Shown: in pieces, positions 56,193-64,000 of the stretch
Layout: every line of letters starts with the position of its first letter
Numbering within the stretch: position 1 is the first letter of the stretch
Source: Polynucleobacter sp. 71A-WALBACH
GTDB lineage: Bacteria; Pseudomonadota; Gammaproteobacteria; Burkholderiales; Burkholderiaceae
Length of the DNA: 64,000 nt
Reading direction: 5' to 3'
NCBI RefSeq assembly: GCF_018882365.1
Contig: NZ_JACVOP010000001.1
Span: 372,001 to 436,000, forward strand
Program-made: the position numbers and the translations under genes
The notes under the pieces: model-generated
Databases searched by the model: none
Told to the model about the DNA's origin: nothing
Seen by the model: only the letters and a program-made list of their open reading frames with translations

Positions 56193-57188
56193 ATGAATAA
56201 AGTCGCGAATCCCGCGCCGTTAAAAAAATCTAAAGCCGGCAGAAAAGAGCGTATGCAGATTGAAGGCTTTAGGGCCAAGGTTTGGTACTGGGCTGTTAGG
56301 CACTACAGTCAATTATCGGATTACAGATTAGATATGGAGTTTGGGCAGGAGGAAGGGCCCATTGAAACAGGTGGCGTTGGCAGAACACGCGTCTTTGGGG
56401 TGATTAAGAACAAAGGGACTGTCCCCAGTCGCGGCAAACACCCCAAGAGAAAGTTTGATCTGATTGAAAGGGTTGGCGATGTCTACCCTGAAACCATATG
56501 CTATTTTGATTCCCTGATTTGGGAATTATTTACTCTTGAGCCTTATGATTTGAAGGCAACAAATCAATTTTTAAATAAGTGTTTTGAAAAACATAAAGTT
56601 GCATTGATTAGTGGGAAATCAGCTGGAATTTGGGCGCAATACGCTCATCAACAACAAGAGCATGGCTTTGAGGACTATTTTTGGAATAGACGAAAACTAA
56701 GCTCCTTCAAGATGTCCCTGATTAATACGCTTGATTCGATTCCAGATAACTTGGATTCCTTGGCTTTATTTGGAGCGCTGTATCGAAAATACCACCTGGA
56801 GTTTAATCACCTTAAAGCTGAAGAAATAAAAGATGTTTTTAAAAGATGTCTTTCTGAAATCGCAGATTCAGAGGCGATGGAAAGGTGCGGCGCTACCTTT
56901 AAAGCACTAGCAGCAATGAATATTCTATGTGGACGGAAGGGGGTATTTCCGACTAGAAGAAATCGCCCGCAATATGATGATGAAGAATCGGTGCAACTAA
57001 AGTCGTCAGGAACTCTTTTGGTGAGCAATCTGAATTCTGCATATCATTTTTATAGGAAAAATAGGGGCGAAATTTCGACCAATATAACTAAAGGGCAGGA
57101 AGTTTTCTTGCAGATGCTGGGCGAAAAAGATCCGGTCAAATGTAAAAGGCTCAAGAATTTATACGAACAACTTGGCTATAGAAAATAG
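56193..57188 (+). CDS. Unknown 331-aa protein
   Basis: This 331-residue basic, soluble protein has no recognised domain. The start MNKVANPAPLKKSKAGRKER is Lys/Arg-rich; VGRTRVFGVIKNKGTVPSRG and a mainly helical second half follow. It is divergent from a small helix-turn-helix protein with 119 bases between, and resembles hypothetical genes carried on integrated elements. No catalytic motif is apparent. Confidence 0.6.
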   Translation: MNKVANPAPLKKSKAGRKERMQIEGFRAKVWYWAVRHYSQLSDYRLDMEFGQEEGPIETGGVGRTRVFGVIKNKGTVPSRGKHPKRKFDLIERVGDVYPETICYFDSLIWELFTLEPYDLKATNQFLNKCFEKHKVALISGKSAGIWAQYAHQQQEHGFEDYFWNRRKLSSFKMSLINTLDSIPDNLDSLALFGALYRKYHLEFNHLKAEEIKDVFKRCLSEIADSEAMERCGATFKALAAMNILCGRKGVFPTRRNRPQYDDEESVQLKSSGTLLVSNLNSAYHFYRKNRGEISTNITKGQEVFLQMLGEKDPVKCKRLKNLYEQLGYRK

Positions 57189-57333
57189 AGCATCTGTGGG
57201 GGGGGTGACAGCACTCAATCCAAAAGGTGTCCGCACCCTGAAATAAAGACTCTGAAATATTTCACTTCGCGTTCATCCTCTTGGAATAGATGCTATCGGA
57301 GCTCTATCAAAGTTTGAGTGGTTTTAGGGCAAA

Positions 57334-58482
57334 TTAGGCTAGGACCGCCAGCTTACTTAATAAATGCCGAGCAAGATATCGAGCCACTGGAGCGGCAACA
57401 GCATCGCCCATGGCTTGATAGCCATCGTTATATGAACCAGGCAATTTATATGACTCTGGAGCACCCATGAGCCGAGCAGTTTCGCGCACCGTTAGTAGTC
57501 GAGTTGCCAAACCTTTGCTATGTTTTATAACTAAGTACTGGCGGCTACTACCTCCCTTGGGGGTTCGCAAGCATCCAGCAATTCCATCAAATCGCAACTC
57601 CAGAACCTGACTTCCATTGCGCGTGCGCTTATATCCCGGAGCAACTGCAATAGAGTCGCTTGATACCAGATCACGATGACGTTTAGGTATTAAACTAATG
57701 TTGCGAGCAGATGTTTTATCGTCATGGCACTCGGCTGCCCACTCAACAATGTCCTCTAGATTTTTCTTGCGCGCCTTGGGCTCCGGTAAATTCCACCACA
57801 GCCAGCCCTCCAAATTTCTAGCTGCTGATACCACGGCATTTGAATGAGCCCATGTTGGGCCGTCAGCCAGTAGGGCTGCAGGAATATCGATCGACTCCTT
57901 TATGGCAATAGCAAAGACACGGGGTCGCGAATGAGGCACCCAATGCGATGCGTCCAACTGCACAACTCCCACTAAATATCCTCGATTGCGCAATCCTTCG
58001 TGCAACATTCTATATTGACTGCCGCCATCAACAGACATTAAACCCACCACATTTTCAGCCACCAGGATTGACGGTGTATTTTTCATCTCATCCATTACAC
58101 GCAACCATTCCCACACCAAACCGCTTCGCTCCCCATCGATGCCAGCGATTAGCCCGGCCAGCGAAAGATCTTGGCAAGGAAAACTTGCCCATGCAAGCGG
58201 AGCATCTGGAAGTGTAGAGCCATCAACATCCAGAATTGAGCCGAGGTGAAAGTGTTTTGTGCCATGATTGGCGGAATAGACGGCAGCTTTTTTTTCGCAA
58301 ATATCATTTGCCCAAATCGCATTAAAGTACTTTTGTACTCCATAGGCTACTAAGCCGCTACCAGCAAAAAATTCGAGGTATCCATGGAGGGGTGCCTTTT
58401 GGGCTTTCGTTTTAATTTGCCCAAGTTGCTTAACCCTTGGCAAAAGGGGTTTGCATTCTTTAATTCGGATATGTCGTTCCAT
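57334..58482 (-). CDS. DNA (cytosine-5-)-methyltransferase
   Basis: From the ATG at 58482 the protein is 382 residues. C5 methyltransferase motifs can be read: I (LEFFAGSGL, residues 37-44), IV with catalytic Cys (SFPCQDLSLAG, PCQ 102-104), VI (VAENVVGLMS, ENV 143-145), VIII (HSRPRVFAIAIKE), IX and X (LLTVRETARLMG, then YQAMGDAVAAPVARYLARHLL). It methylates cytosine at a site not deducible here. It shares strand with the XRE gene and probably forms the modification part of a restriction-modification system with the GIY-YIG nuclease. A near-consensus LexA box lies 48 bases upstream. Confidence 0.93.
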   Translation of the reverse strand: MERHIRIKECKPLLPRVKQLGQIKTKAQKAPLHGYLEFFAGSGLVAYGVQKYFNAIWANDICEKKAAVYSANHGTKHFHLGSILDVDGSTLPDAPLAWASFPCQDLSLAGLIAGIDGERSGLVWEWLRVMDEMKNTPSILVAENVVGLMSVDGGSQYRMLHEGLRNRGYLVGVVQLDASHWVPHSRPRVFAIAIKESIDIPAALLADGPTWAHSNAVVSAARNLEGWLWWNLPEPKARKKNLEDIVEWAAECHDDKTSARNISLIPKRHRDLVSSDSIAVAPGYKRTRNGSQVLELRFDGIAGCLRTPKGGSSRQYLVIKHSKGLATRLLTVRETARLMGAPESYKLPGSYNDGYQAMGDAVAAPVARYLARHLLSKLAVLA

Positions 58483-58527
58483 GCGCAACTTTATATGTTA
58501 ATGACAACGCTTAATTGTCATGATTAA

Positions 58528-58547
58528 TACTGTATAAATATACAGTA
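58528..58547. promoter_or_regulatory. LexA box (SOS operator) before the methyltransferase
   Basis: TACTGTATAAATATACAGTA differs from the E. coli consensus TACTGTATATATATACAGTA by one base and keeps CTGT-N8-ACAG exactly. It lies between the XRE stop and the methyltransferase start, so it marks an SOS-controlled promoter for the methyltransferase. Confidence 0.82.
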
Positions 58548-58554
58548 TTTAGTT

Positions 58555-58845
58555 TCACTGATCTATTCTTGAGGATGTGGGGTGCGGGCTACCCCTAAAA
58601 CGCCCCGTGGCAGTTCCGCGCGACTTTTTTGGTTGGATATCAATCTTTTCGAGAATGCTTTCGAAATCAATCCTGCATTCTTTCATTTCACCCAGTAACG
58701 CTGCAATTAATGCCAAATGTGATGGCACCAACCCTTTTTGCGAATAGTTGGTAATCGAACTGCGATTCATTTTTGTTATATCCGCAAATCTATAGGTGGT
58801 AAGACCAGCCTTACCCAAGTGATTTTTAAATTCTTGATAGGTCAT
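58555..58845 (-). CDS. XRE-type regulator (possible controller protein)
   Basis: This 96-residue protein has a helix-turn-helix of XRE type (TYQEFKNHLGKAGLTTYRFADITKMNRSSITNYSQKGLVPSHLALIAALLGEM). It precedes the methyltransferase on the same strand and is divergent from the AIPR gene, the position expected of a controller protein. Its C-terminus is Arg/Ser-rich. Confidence 0.82.
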   Translation of the reverse strand: MTYQEFKNHLGKAGLTTYRFADITKMNRSSITNYSQKGLVPSHLALIAALLGEMKECRIDFESILEKIDIQPKKSRGTATGRFRGSPHPTSSRIDQ

Positions 58846-59213
58846 TGAAGGGATTCTAACTGCCTTATTTAAATAGTGCTTTAGTCTGACTGTAATTCAC
58901 ATATTTTTATTTTAATTAAAAATAAATTTATTTGCAATAATAACAAATAAATAAAGCTTAATAAGACTTTAAAAATATTCATATCCATGAGCTTGCCTGA
59001 GACCATGTGGCACCAACTTTGGTTATCTAGATATATTTCAAATGGCGATGGTTGTTAAAATCTATTGCCCCCGCTAAACCATGTTTGCTACGTCCAATGG
59101 TGTTTCTAGCTTTTATGGGGTTTAAACTGAGGCTTTAATTGCAATTAAATTTCATTTTCAAATGATGTGCCCCTGCTTAAGCTGGCCGCATATAAAAACA
59201 GGGGCAAAAACCG
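58846..59213. other. AT-rich divergent intergenic region
   Basis: The 368 bases between the XRE and AIPR genes contain no ORF. They are very AT-rich, with AAATAAATTTATTT at 58919-58932 (palindrome), and should hold the divergent promoters and the regulator's operator. No RNA family is recognised. Confidence 0.5.
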
Positions 59214-60896
59214 ATGAGCTCAATCCTTCTTGATAGCATCCTTCAAAAAGAGAAGCAAAAATATCCAGCGGATTTATCTGATGATGTTCTATTTGAATAT
59301 TATTCCGCCGACAATATCTTGGTTAACTACGACCTAAATAGTGATGAAATTGAATGTGGGTTAATAGATGGCTCTCGTGATGCCGGTGTGGATGCGGGAT
59401 ATATTTTTGTAAACACAAACTTAGTTGCAGAAGACTTTAAATTTAGCTCCATCCGAGAGCCGGTTGAGCTTGAGTTGTATTTAATACAATCCAAAAACCA
59501 AGATTCATTTAAGGAGGGTCCGGTTGATAAACTCGCCTCATCTTTACCGCTCTTGCTGGATCACACAAAAAAACAAGAGGAACTGGAGCCTCTTTTTAAA
59601 AAGGAAGTGGTCGAAATTTCCCGAAGATTTCTTGATGCAATGGATAAGCTTGCTGATAAGTTTCCAAAAATATCAATACGAATTTTTTATTGCTGCAAGG
59701 GAATTGAGCCCAATGAAACCACTAAAGCAAAAGCAACTGCTCTAGAAAATACCCTCAAGGGTATGCAATTTACCAACGTGAATTTTAGGTTTCTTGGCTC
59801 ACAGAATTTATATGAGCGATCCGCTCTCCAAAAAGTTCTAGTGAGCAAACTTACTACAACGGGTACTCCAATTTCCGGGGCCAACTCATACGTGGGGCTA
59901 ATTAAATTGCGTGATTATCTGAAATTTATTTCAGATGATGGTGGAAGTTTAATTACTAGAATATTTGAGGCCAACGTCCGCGCCTACCAAGGTGAAGTCG
60001 AAGTTAATCGTGAAATTGCAACCTCCTTAGGGGCTCCAATAGTAGATTTAGATTTTTGGTGGCTGAATAATGGCGTAACCATAGTTGCCGATGAGGCTAG
60101 CTACATAAATAATCAATTGGTAATTAAAAATCCATTGATTGTTAATGGCCTGCAGACATCCCATGAAATTCATGCGTTCGCAAATTTACTTCGGGATAGT
60201 GATGAGCGCTCTATCCTAGTGCGTGTCATTGTTGAGCAAGATATAACCAAGCGCGATCAAATCATTAGGGCGACAAATCGTCAAACAAGTCTTAATAGCT
60301 CATCATTTAGAGCAACCGAACAAGTCCATCGCGAATTAGAGGATTTTCTTTTAACAATTGGCTACTATTATGATCGTCGAAAAAATGCCTATAAACGTGA
60401 AGGAAAGCCTGCAAATAAAATTATTAGTATCGATAGGTTGGCCCAAGCTATTCTCTCTCTTCTCGTGCAAGAGCCTCATACTGCGCGCGCACGACCAACG
60501 ACTGCCATCAAAAGCGATGTTGATTACAGACGCATCTTCTCGGGTGATAAAACTCAGCAGCCATTGGAGATGTATGGGGTTGCTGTTCGCCTATTAGAAA
60601 AAGTAGAGAGTCATTTAAAAAGCATTTCAGGTGATGAGGCAAGAATTTATCGCAATAACCTTAAATTTCACACGCTAATGGTTCTGGGGTGGGCTATGAA
60701 CCAAAGCGCTAACCTACCCGCACTGCGCATCGCGCAACTGAACATGTCAAAAATGACTGATGAACAGGTGGGAAAAGTTGTTTCTTGGGTATTTAATGAG
60801 TTTAAGGCGGCTGGGGCGGAAGATAAAACCGCTAAAGATAGCTCATTCACTAGCCGACTAAAAAGCAACTGGAGTGCGGCTGCAACGAGTGTCTAA
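59214..60896 (+). CDS. AIPR family protein (abortive infection)
   Basis: This 560-residue AIPR protein matches the family that occurs with restriction systems and Abi loci. The N-terminal part has a nuclease-like motif: Asp60 in GSRDAGVDAGYIF followed by IQSKNQ (Gln92-Lys94), recalling PD-(D/E)XK folds. The family core DLDFWWLNNGVTIVADEASY and IVNGLQTSHEIH, then DQIIRATNRQTSLN, is clear. It likely acts as a phage-responsive effector. It precedes the GIY-YIG nuclease on the same strand. Confidence 0.9.
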   Translation: MSSILLDSILQKEKQKYPADLSDDVLFEYYSADNILVNYDLNSDEIECGLIDGSRDAGVDAGYIFVNTNLVAEDFKFSSIREPVELELYLIQSKNQDSFKEGPVDKLASSLPLLLDHTKKQEELEPLFKKEVVEISRRFLDAMDKLADKFPKISIRIFYCCKGIEPNETTKAKATALENTLKGMQFTNVNFRFLGSQNLYERSALQKVLVSKLTTTGTPISGANSYVGLIKLRDYLKFISDDGGSLITRIFEANVRAYQGEVEVNREIATSLGAPIVDLDFWWLNNGVTIVADEASYINNQLVIKNPLIVNGLQTSHEIHAFANLLRDSDERSILVRVIVEQDITKRDQIIRATNRQTSLNSSSFRATEQVHRELEDFLLTIGYYYDRRKNAYKREGKPANKIISIDRLAQAILSLLVQEPHTARARPTTAIKSDVDYRRIFSGDKTQQPLEMYGVAVRLLEKVESHLKSISGDEARIYRNNLKFHTLMVLGWAMNQSANLPALRIAQLNMSKMTDEQVGKVVSWVFNEFKAAGAEDKTAKDSSFTSRLKSNWSAAATSV

Positions 60897-60974
60897 ATCT
60901 CTTACTATTTATTAAATGTAATGGGTTAAAAATGCAAAAAAGGCTAGAAGTAATTAAAATTATTGGGGTATTAA

Positions 60975-61544
60975 ATGGCTATTGATCTAGCATTTCGTCA
61001 GGTGGCGCTGCGCGCACTCACAAACGATATTGGATGCTACGTTCTCTGCGATCTTAACGGTGTGCCTATGTATGTTGGGCAATCAAAAGACGGAATTCGC
61101 TCTAGAGTTAATCGACATCTTACATCTGCGAGATCAGACATCATTGCTAATAGGCAAATCGATGTATGGGAAATTGCATTTGTGTGGGCATATCCAGTTT
61201 CAGAGAGGGATGATATTTCCCCACTTGAGGATGCGCTCTTCCATGAATTTCATCCAAAGTCTGCGTTAATGAATGGGAGGGTTCCTCAAAAGCCGAAAAA
61301 AGAATTGGCGCTTCCAAAGCCAGCGCAAATTGTTCAAGTAATGTCAGATGCGGAAATTGCAGAGAAGCTTGATCCCGCGTTACGCTTGCCACGACAAGCG
61401 GAGCACTATACGCAAATTGTGGGGCATTTTTTGGCAGTCAAAAACTCAAAAGAAATTGCTGGTGCAATACAGGCTCACTTTGATCGCCTGCAGACTTATC
61501 ACAATGAATTGCTGGGTAAGGCCGTAGATATTGAAGGCGACTAG
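60975..61544 (+). CDS. GIY-YIG nuclease (Eco29kI-like)
   Basis: This 189-residue protein has a GIY-YIG domain at residues 20-105: GCYVLCDLNGVPMYVGQSKDGIRSRVNRHL (GCY at 20-22, YVG at 33-35, catalytic Arg in RSRVNRH), Glu in LEDALFHEFHP and the Asn in ALMNGR. This resembles the Eco29kI-type restriction endonucleases. It is the best candidate for the restriction subunit paired with the methyltransferase at 57.3-58.5 kb. The C-terminal 90 residues are helical and not assigned. Confidence 0.85.
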   Translation: MAIDLAFRQVALRALTNDIGCYVLCDLNGVPMYVGQSKDGIRSRVNRHLTSARSDIIANRQIDVWEIAFVWAYPVSERDDISPLEDALFHEFHPKSALMNGRVPQKPKKELALPKPAQIVQVMSDAEIAEKLDPALRLPRQAEHYTQIVGHFLAVKNSKEIAGAIQAHFDRLQTYHNELLGKAVDIEGD

Positions 61545-61564
61545 GTAAAACTGGATTTAGGGCG

Positions 61565-61759
61565 ATGCAATTAATGTCATTCGATGATGCGCTTCAATCA
61601 TCCCCCGACCCCACTAAAAGGCATCTTCTGTTGGGACACGGTTTCAGTATTGGCTGTAGATCTGACATATTCTTGTACGGGAAATTATTCGAGCAGGCTG
61701 ACTTTTCTAAATTTTCACCGCCACCCAAGAAAGCCTTTGATCCCCCGCCAACCTATTGA
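61565..61759 (+). pseudogene. DUF4917 family remnant (N-terminal fragment)
   Basis: The 64-residue frame MQLMSFDDALQSSPDPTKRHLLLGHGFSIGCRSDIFLYGKLFEQADFSKFSP matches, in outline, the conserved start of DUF4917 proteins (FDDAL, RHLLLGNGFS, FSYGSLFEQADF). Family members are much longer. Here the reading breaks off after PPPKKAFDPPPTY. It is most simply a deletion remnant. Confidence 0.75.
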
Positions 61760-61829
61760 ACCCAAGGGTTAATAACGCTTCAGGTAAATGTACAATAGAT
61801 CGCCACGTATGCTTTCGTTCCCATAGTTT

Positions 61830-63113
61830 ATGAATGCACCCACTCAGGATTTCGCAAATTCTTCATTAAGCCTCAAGTCCAATCAAGAGGGGCGGCGACC
61901 TCTCCGGGCATTTCTTGACAGTGCCGATTACTCAATCCTTTCTGATGAGAGGCGATCTAAACCGCAATTGAGTAAATTGAGGGATCAGCTAATTGGATGG
62001 GCTGATTCGGGTGCTGTTGAATTTTGGTATTCCGGGACTATTTTGAGTGAAATGGCACCATTAGAGAGTCGGTATGCTGGCGCATCGGTTGCAAGAGCTG
62101 ATTTGTTGGTTAGGTTATGCAAGAGGCAGGCTCTTATTTCGTTTGACCAAATCCTTTTAAGAGAACTGCAAATCTTAAGGGCTGGAATACTGGAAACGGA
62201 CTTAAGATCCGTTTATTCATATACAGGCGATTGGTTCCCTGAGAATGCTGTCGATATTTTGCCAGTGTCTTGGCTTGAAGGTATTCGAGAGTTTGATGTG
62301 GGCGCAAGGCAACAGGGCCATAATCGAGAGACTCGAAGAAAGCTAAAGAAGCAATTCTTCAAGAATGGACGGCCAACAAATGTAATGAGTGGGATGCTCG
62401 AAAAGCGGCAATTTGATTTGGACGAATTTCTTCAAAAATATCCAATGCGAGAGAACGATGCTCTGGTACTTGCAGGTTACGTAGCAGGAAGAGCCACTTG
62501 CGCTCAAGCTCAAGAAGCATTTCTTGCCAGTTTGCGCGACCCAAGCTGGATGATTCGATGGTATTACAACCACTCCAATAAGTTATCATCATTCACCGAC
62601 TGGGTTCGGGGCTCTTCGAGCAGTATTGTTGAAATGATTGAGCAAGTCTCCGAAGATGCACTAATTCTCAAAGGAGACGCTGAAAAATTAAGAGAGACGG
62701 GATCGGAGTTAGGCATATCTCCGCTATTTCCAGCTATAGATAAGCTATGGTGGTTAAAACAGCAGGATCAATTAGTCGCTCACCTTGCAAAGCAACTTGC
62801 ATCTCGACTATTTGAAATTTCTCTAGAGGACCGTACTTCATCGGATGTCGATAGACTAGCTCCAGGGTTTTCAACTTGCATAAGAGTGCTCCATTCTTCA
62901 ATCTGGGAGTCAGTCGGCCCATCTGCTCGTAATCCTAAGCCAAGTGATTGGGCGGATACTCTTCACGCGCTGTACGCCCCTTATGTTGATATATTTCGCA
63001 CTGATTCGTACATGGCACGAATTATTCAAGAAAAGACTCATAAATACGGAACTACCATCGTTGCAAAAATTGAAGATTTAGCGGAACAAATTGAAGTGCG
63101 ACTGGAAGATTGA
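61830..63113 (+). CDS. Large PIN-like domain protein of unknown function
   Basis: This 427-residue protein begins PLRAFLDSADYSILSDERRSKPQ and has a Glu in ILSEMAPLES and, far downstream near residue 385, LHALYAPYVDIFRTDSYMARII. Asp, Glu and Asp-x4-5-Asp in this order and context are the pattern of PIN-domain ribonucleases with a very long insert. It follows the DUF4917 remnant. This is prediction from pattern only. Confidence 0.6.
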   Translation: MNAPTQDFANSSLSLKSNQEGRRPLRAFLDSADYSILSDERRSKPQLSKLRDQLIGWADSGAVEFWYSGTILSEMAPLESRYAGASVARADLLVRLCKRQALISFDQILLRELQILRAGILETDLRSVYSYTGDWFPENAVDILPVSWLEGIREFDVGARQQGHNRETRRKLKKQFFKNGRPTNVMSGMLEKRQFDLDEFLQKYPMRENDALVLAGYVAGRATCAQAQEAFLASLRDPSWMIRWYYNHSNKLSSFTDWVRGSSSSIVEMIEQVSEDALILKGDAEKLRETGSELGISPLFPAIDKLWWLKQQDQLVAHLAKQLASRLFEISLEDRTSSDVDRLAPGFSTCIRVLHSSIWESVGPSARNPKPSDWADTLHALYAPYVDIFRTDSYMARIIQEKTHKYGTTIVAKIEDLAEQIEVRLED

Positions 63114-63224
63114 TTGGTTAAATTGGGGGCGCTGGAGCCCTTAGAAAAGCAAAGCGCCGTAAAACAAAAGCCCAAGGCGAGCATCAAAAGCAACAAAAGA
63201 TAGCAAAAGTTGCTTAGACGAAGG

Positions 63225-63246
63225 CTCCTAAGGGGGCTTTTTTCTT
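63225..63246 (+). terminator. Weak intrinsic terminator
   Basis: GGCTCCTAAGGGGGCTTTTTTC: stem (A)GGCTCC / GGGGGCT with a T-run. It follows the PIN-like gene by about 110 bases, and the DNA between (63114-63224) holds a basic reading frame that looks like degraded coding sequence. Confidence 0.5.
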
Positions 63247-63335
63247 GCCCATGATGATTTCCTGGTCAGGGGAATGAGGGCATAAAAAAGTGCCTGAGCA
63301 GGTGTTTATTATGCTTAATTTGATTTTTATGTTTG

Positions 63336-63356
63336 CTTGCATATATAATTTGCAAG
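63336..63356. promoter_or_regulatory. Operator-like palindrome over a -10 element
   Basis: CTTGCA and TGCAAG flank TATATAAT-like DNA (CTTGCATATATAATTTGCAAG), about 20 bases before the P63C gene start. A symmetric site overlapping the probable -10 indicates a repressor operator. Confidence 0.6.
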
Positions 63357-63377
63357 TAAACTACTTACGGAGACATT

Positions 63378-64000
63378 ATGCAAGCAAAAGACCCATCAAA
63401 ACAGAAAGGAGCACTAGCAAGAAGTGCGGTTCTGACCCCCGAAAGACGAAAAGAGATTGCTACAAAGGCTGCATTAAAGCGGGCGGGATATATAAGCGCA
63501 TCTCATAGTGGAAATATAGTTATTGGTGGGGCCTCAATACCATGCGCAGTTCTTGAAGATGGAAGGCGTGTTGTTTGGCAGCGTGAAGTTGTTGGCCTTC
63601 TTACTGGAAATAAAAAAGGTGGATTGGGGAGGTATTTATCACCGGCCAATTTAGAGCCCTATGCTCCTGAAAAATTTAAATCGGGAGGATTTGATGAAAC
63701 TGCAATTTCATTTGAAATTAATGGAAGAAAAGCTCACGGATTTGAGGCTGAAGATATTGTAGAAATTTGCAGAATGTATATGAATGCTAGAAGGGCAAAT
63801 GCACTGTTACCAAGCCAAATACATCTTGCTGCTCAAGCTGAAATTATTGTTCTTTCACTGGCAAAAGTTGGTATAACGGCCTTAATTGATGAAGCAACAG
63901 GCTATCAAGAAATAAGGGATAGAAAAGCCCTTCAATCATTGCTAGATGCATATTTGAAAAAAGAGCATGCGGCATGGGCCAAAAGATTTCCTGATGAATT
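63378..64000 (+). CDS. P63C domain-containing protein (partial, C-terminus outside window)
   Basis: From the ATG at 63378 (MQAKDPSKQKGALARSAVLT) 207 residues are visible. The block GITALIDEATGYQEIRDRKALQSLLDAYLKKEHAAWAKRFPDEF is the P63C domain signature, found in proteins of phage and integrated-element regions. A shorter overlapping frame from 63290 is a shadow. It implies that the mobile island continues beyond the window. Confidence 0.85.
   Translation, partial: MQAKDPSKQKGALARSAVLTPERRKEIATKAALKRAGYISASHSGNIVIGGASIPCAVLEDGRRVVWQREVVGLLTGNKKGGLGRYLSPANLEPYAPEKFKSGGFDETAISFEINGRKAHGFEAEDIVEICRMYMNARRANALLPSQIHLAAQAEIIVLSLAKVGITALIDEATGYQEIRDRKALQSLLDAYLKKEHAAWAKRFPDE

Noticed and set aside
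63290..63508. 72-codon plus-strand ORF before the window end
   Set aside because: It overlaps the P63C gene in another frame; the P63C reading frame has clear family similarity.

Overview
The window reads as a chromosomal segment of a free-living freshwater betaproteobacterium, most like Polynucleobacter (Burkholderiaceae). The basis is gene content and order recognised by eye (gatCAB divergent from mreBCD-mrdA-rodA, HU, RF3, phasin, many very small conserved Burkholderiales proteins) and a moderate-GC, streamlined, tightly packed layout. No database search was run.

Region 1 (1-22 kb) is core genome. It holds a DUF484 gene cut by the window edge, the gatCAB amidotransferase operon, the rod-shape and elongasome operon mreB-mreC-mreD-mrdA-rodA, HU, an LpxO-like lipid A hydroxylase, a cytosolic beta carbonic anhydrase, an LpxL-like acyltransferase, a metallophosphoesterase next to a Ser/Thr kinase-USP fusion, a dicarboxylate symporter, a pseudouridine synthase, RF3 with an apparently non-canonical start codon, and small housekeeping genes.

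Region 2 (22-33 kb) is a stress-response stretch: an ABC-type solute-binding lipoprotein, a tandem glycine riboswitch in front of an orphan 65-aa ORF, phasin, peroxiredoxin, KatG (copy 1), HAD, SodC, tautomerase, MarR, RidA, a periplasmic carbonic anhydrase and tRNA-Phe. Degenerate copies of a tRNA 3' end with its terminator are scattered here.

Region 3 (32.8-44.3 kb) is accessory. An 8.4-kb segment is bounded by 42-bp direct repeats of the tRNA-Phe 5' half and carries a YadA-like adhesin, an AraC regulator, a Tat-exported phospholipase C-type enzyme, a cysteine-rich protein and an RloA/RloB (AbiL-type) defence pair with a LexA box nearby. Beyond it lie a HEPN-type Abi protein, several mini-genes, and a TSUP gene cut at the far boundary.

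Region 4 (44.8-53.7 kb) is a second stress and periplasmic redox stretch: MAPEG, HAD copy 2, KatG copy 2, peroxiredoxin copy 2, a sulfite dehydrogenase-like SorAB pair and several lipoproteins. Both katG genes are preceded by the same 11-codon leader ORF.

Region 5 (54-64 kb) is a mobile and defence island: an IS1595-type transposase, unknown genes, then a restriction-modification-like cluster (C5 methyltransferase with a near-consensus LexA box, XRE regulator, AIPR, GIY-YIG nuclease, DUF4917 remnant), a PIN-like protein and a P63C-domain gene cut by the window end. No integrase, rRNA or CRISPR array is visible.
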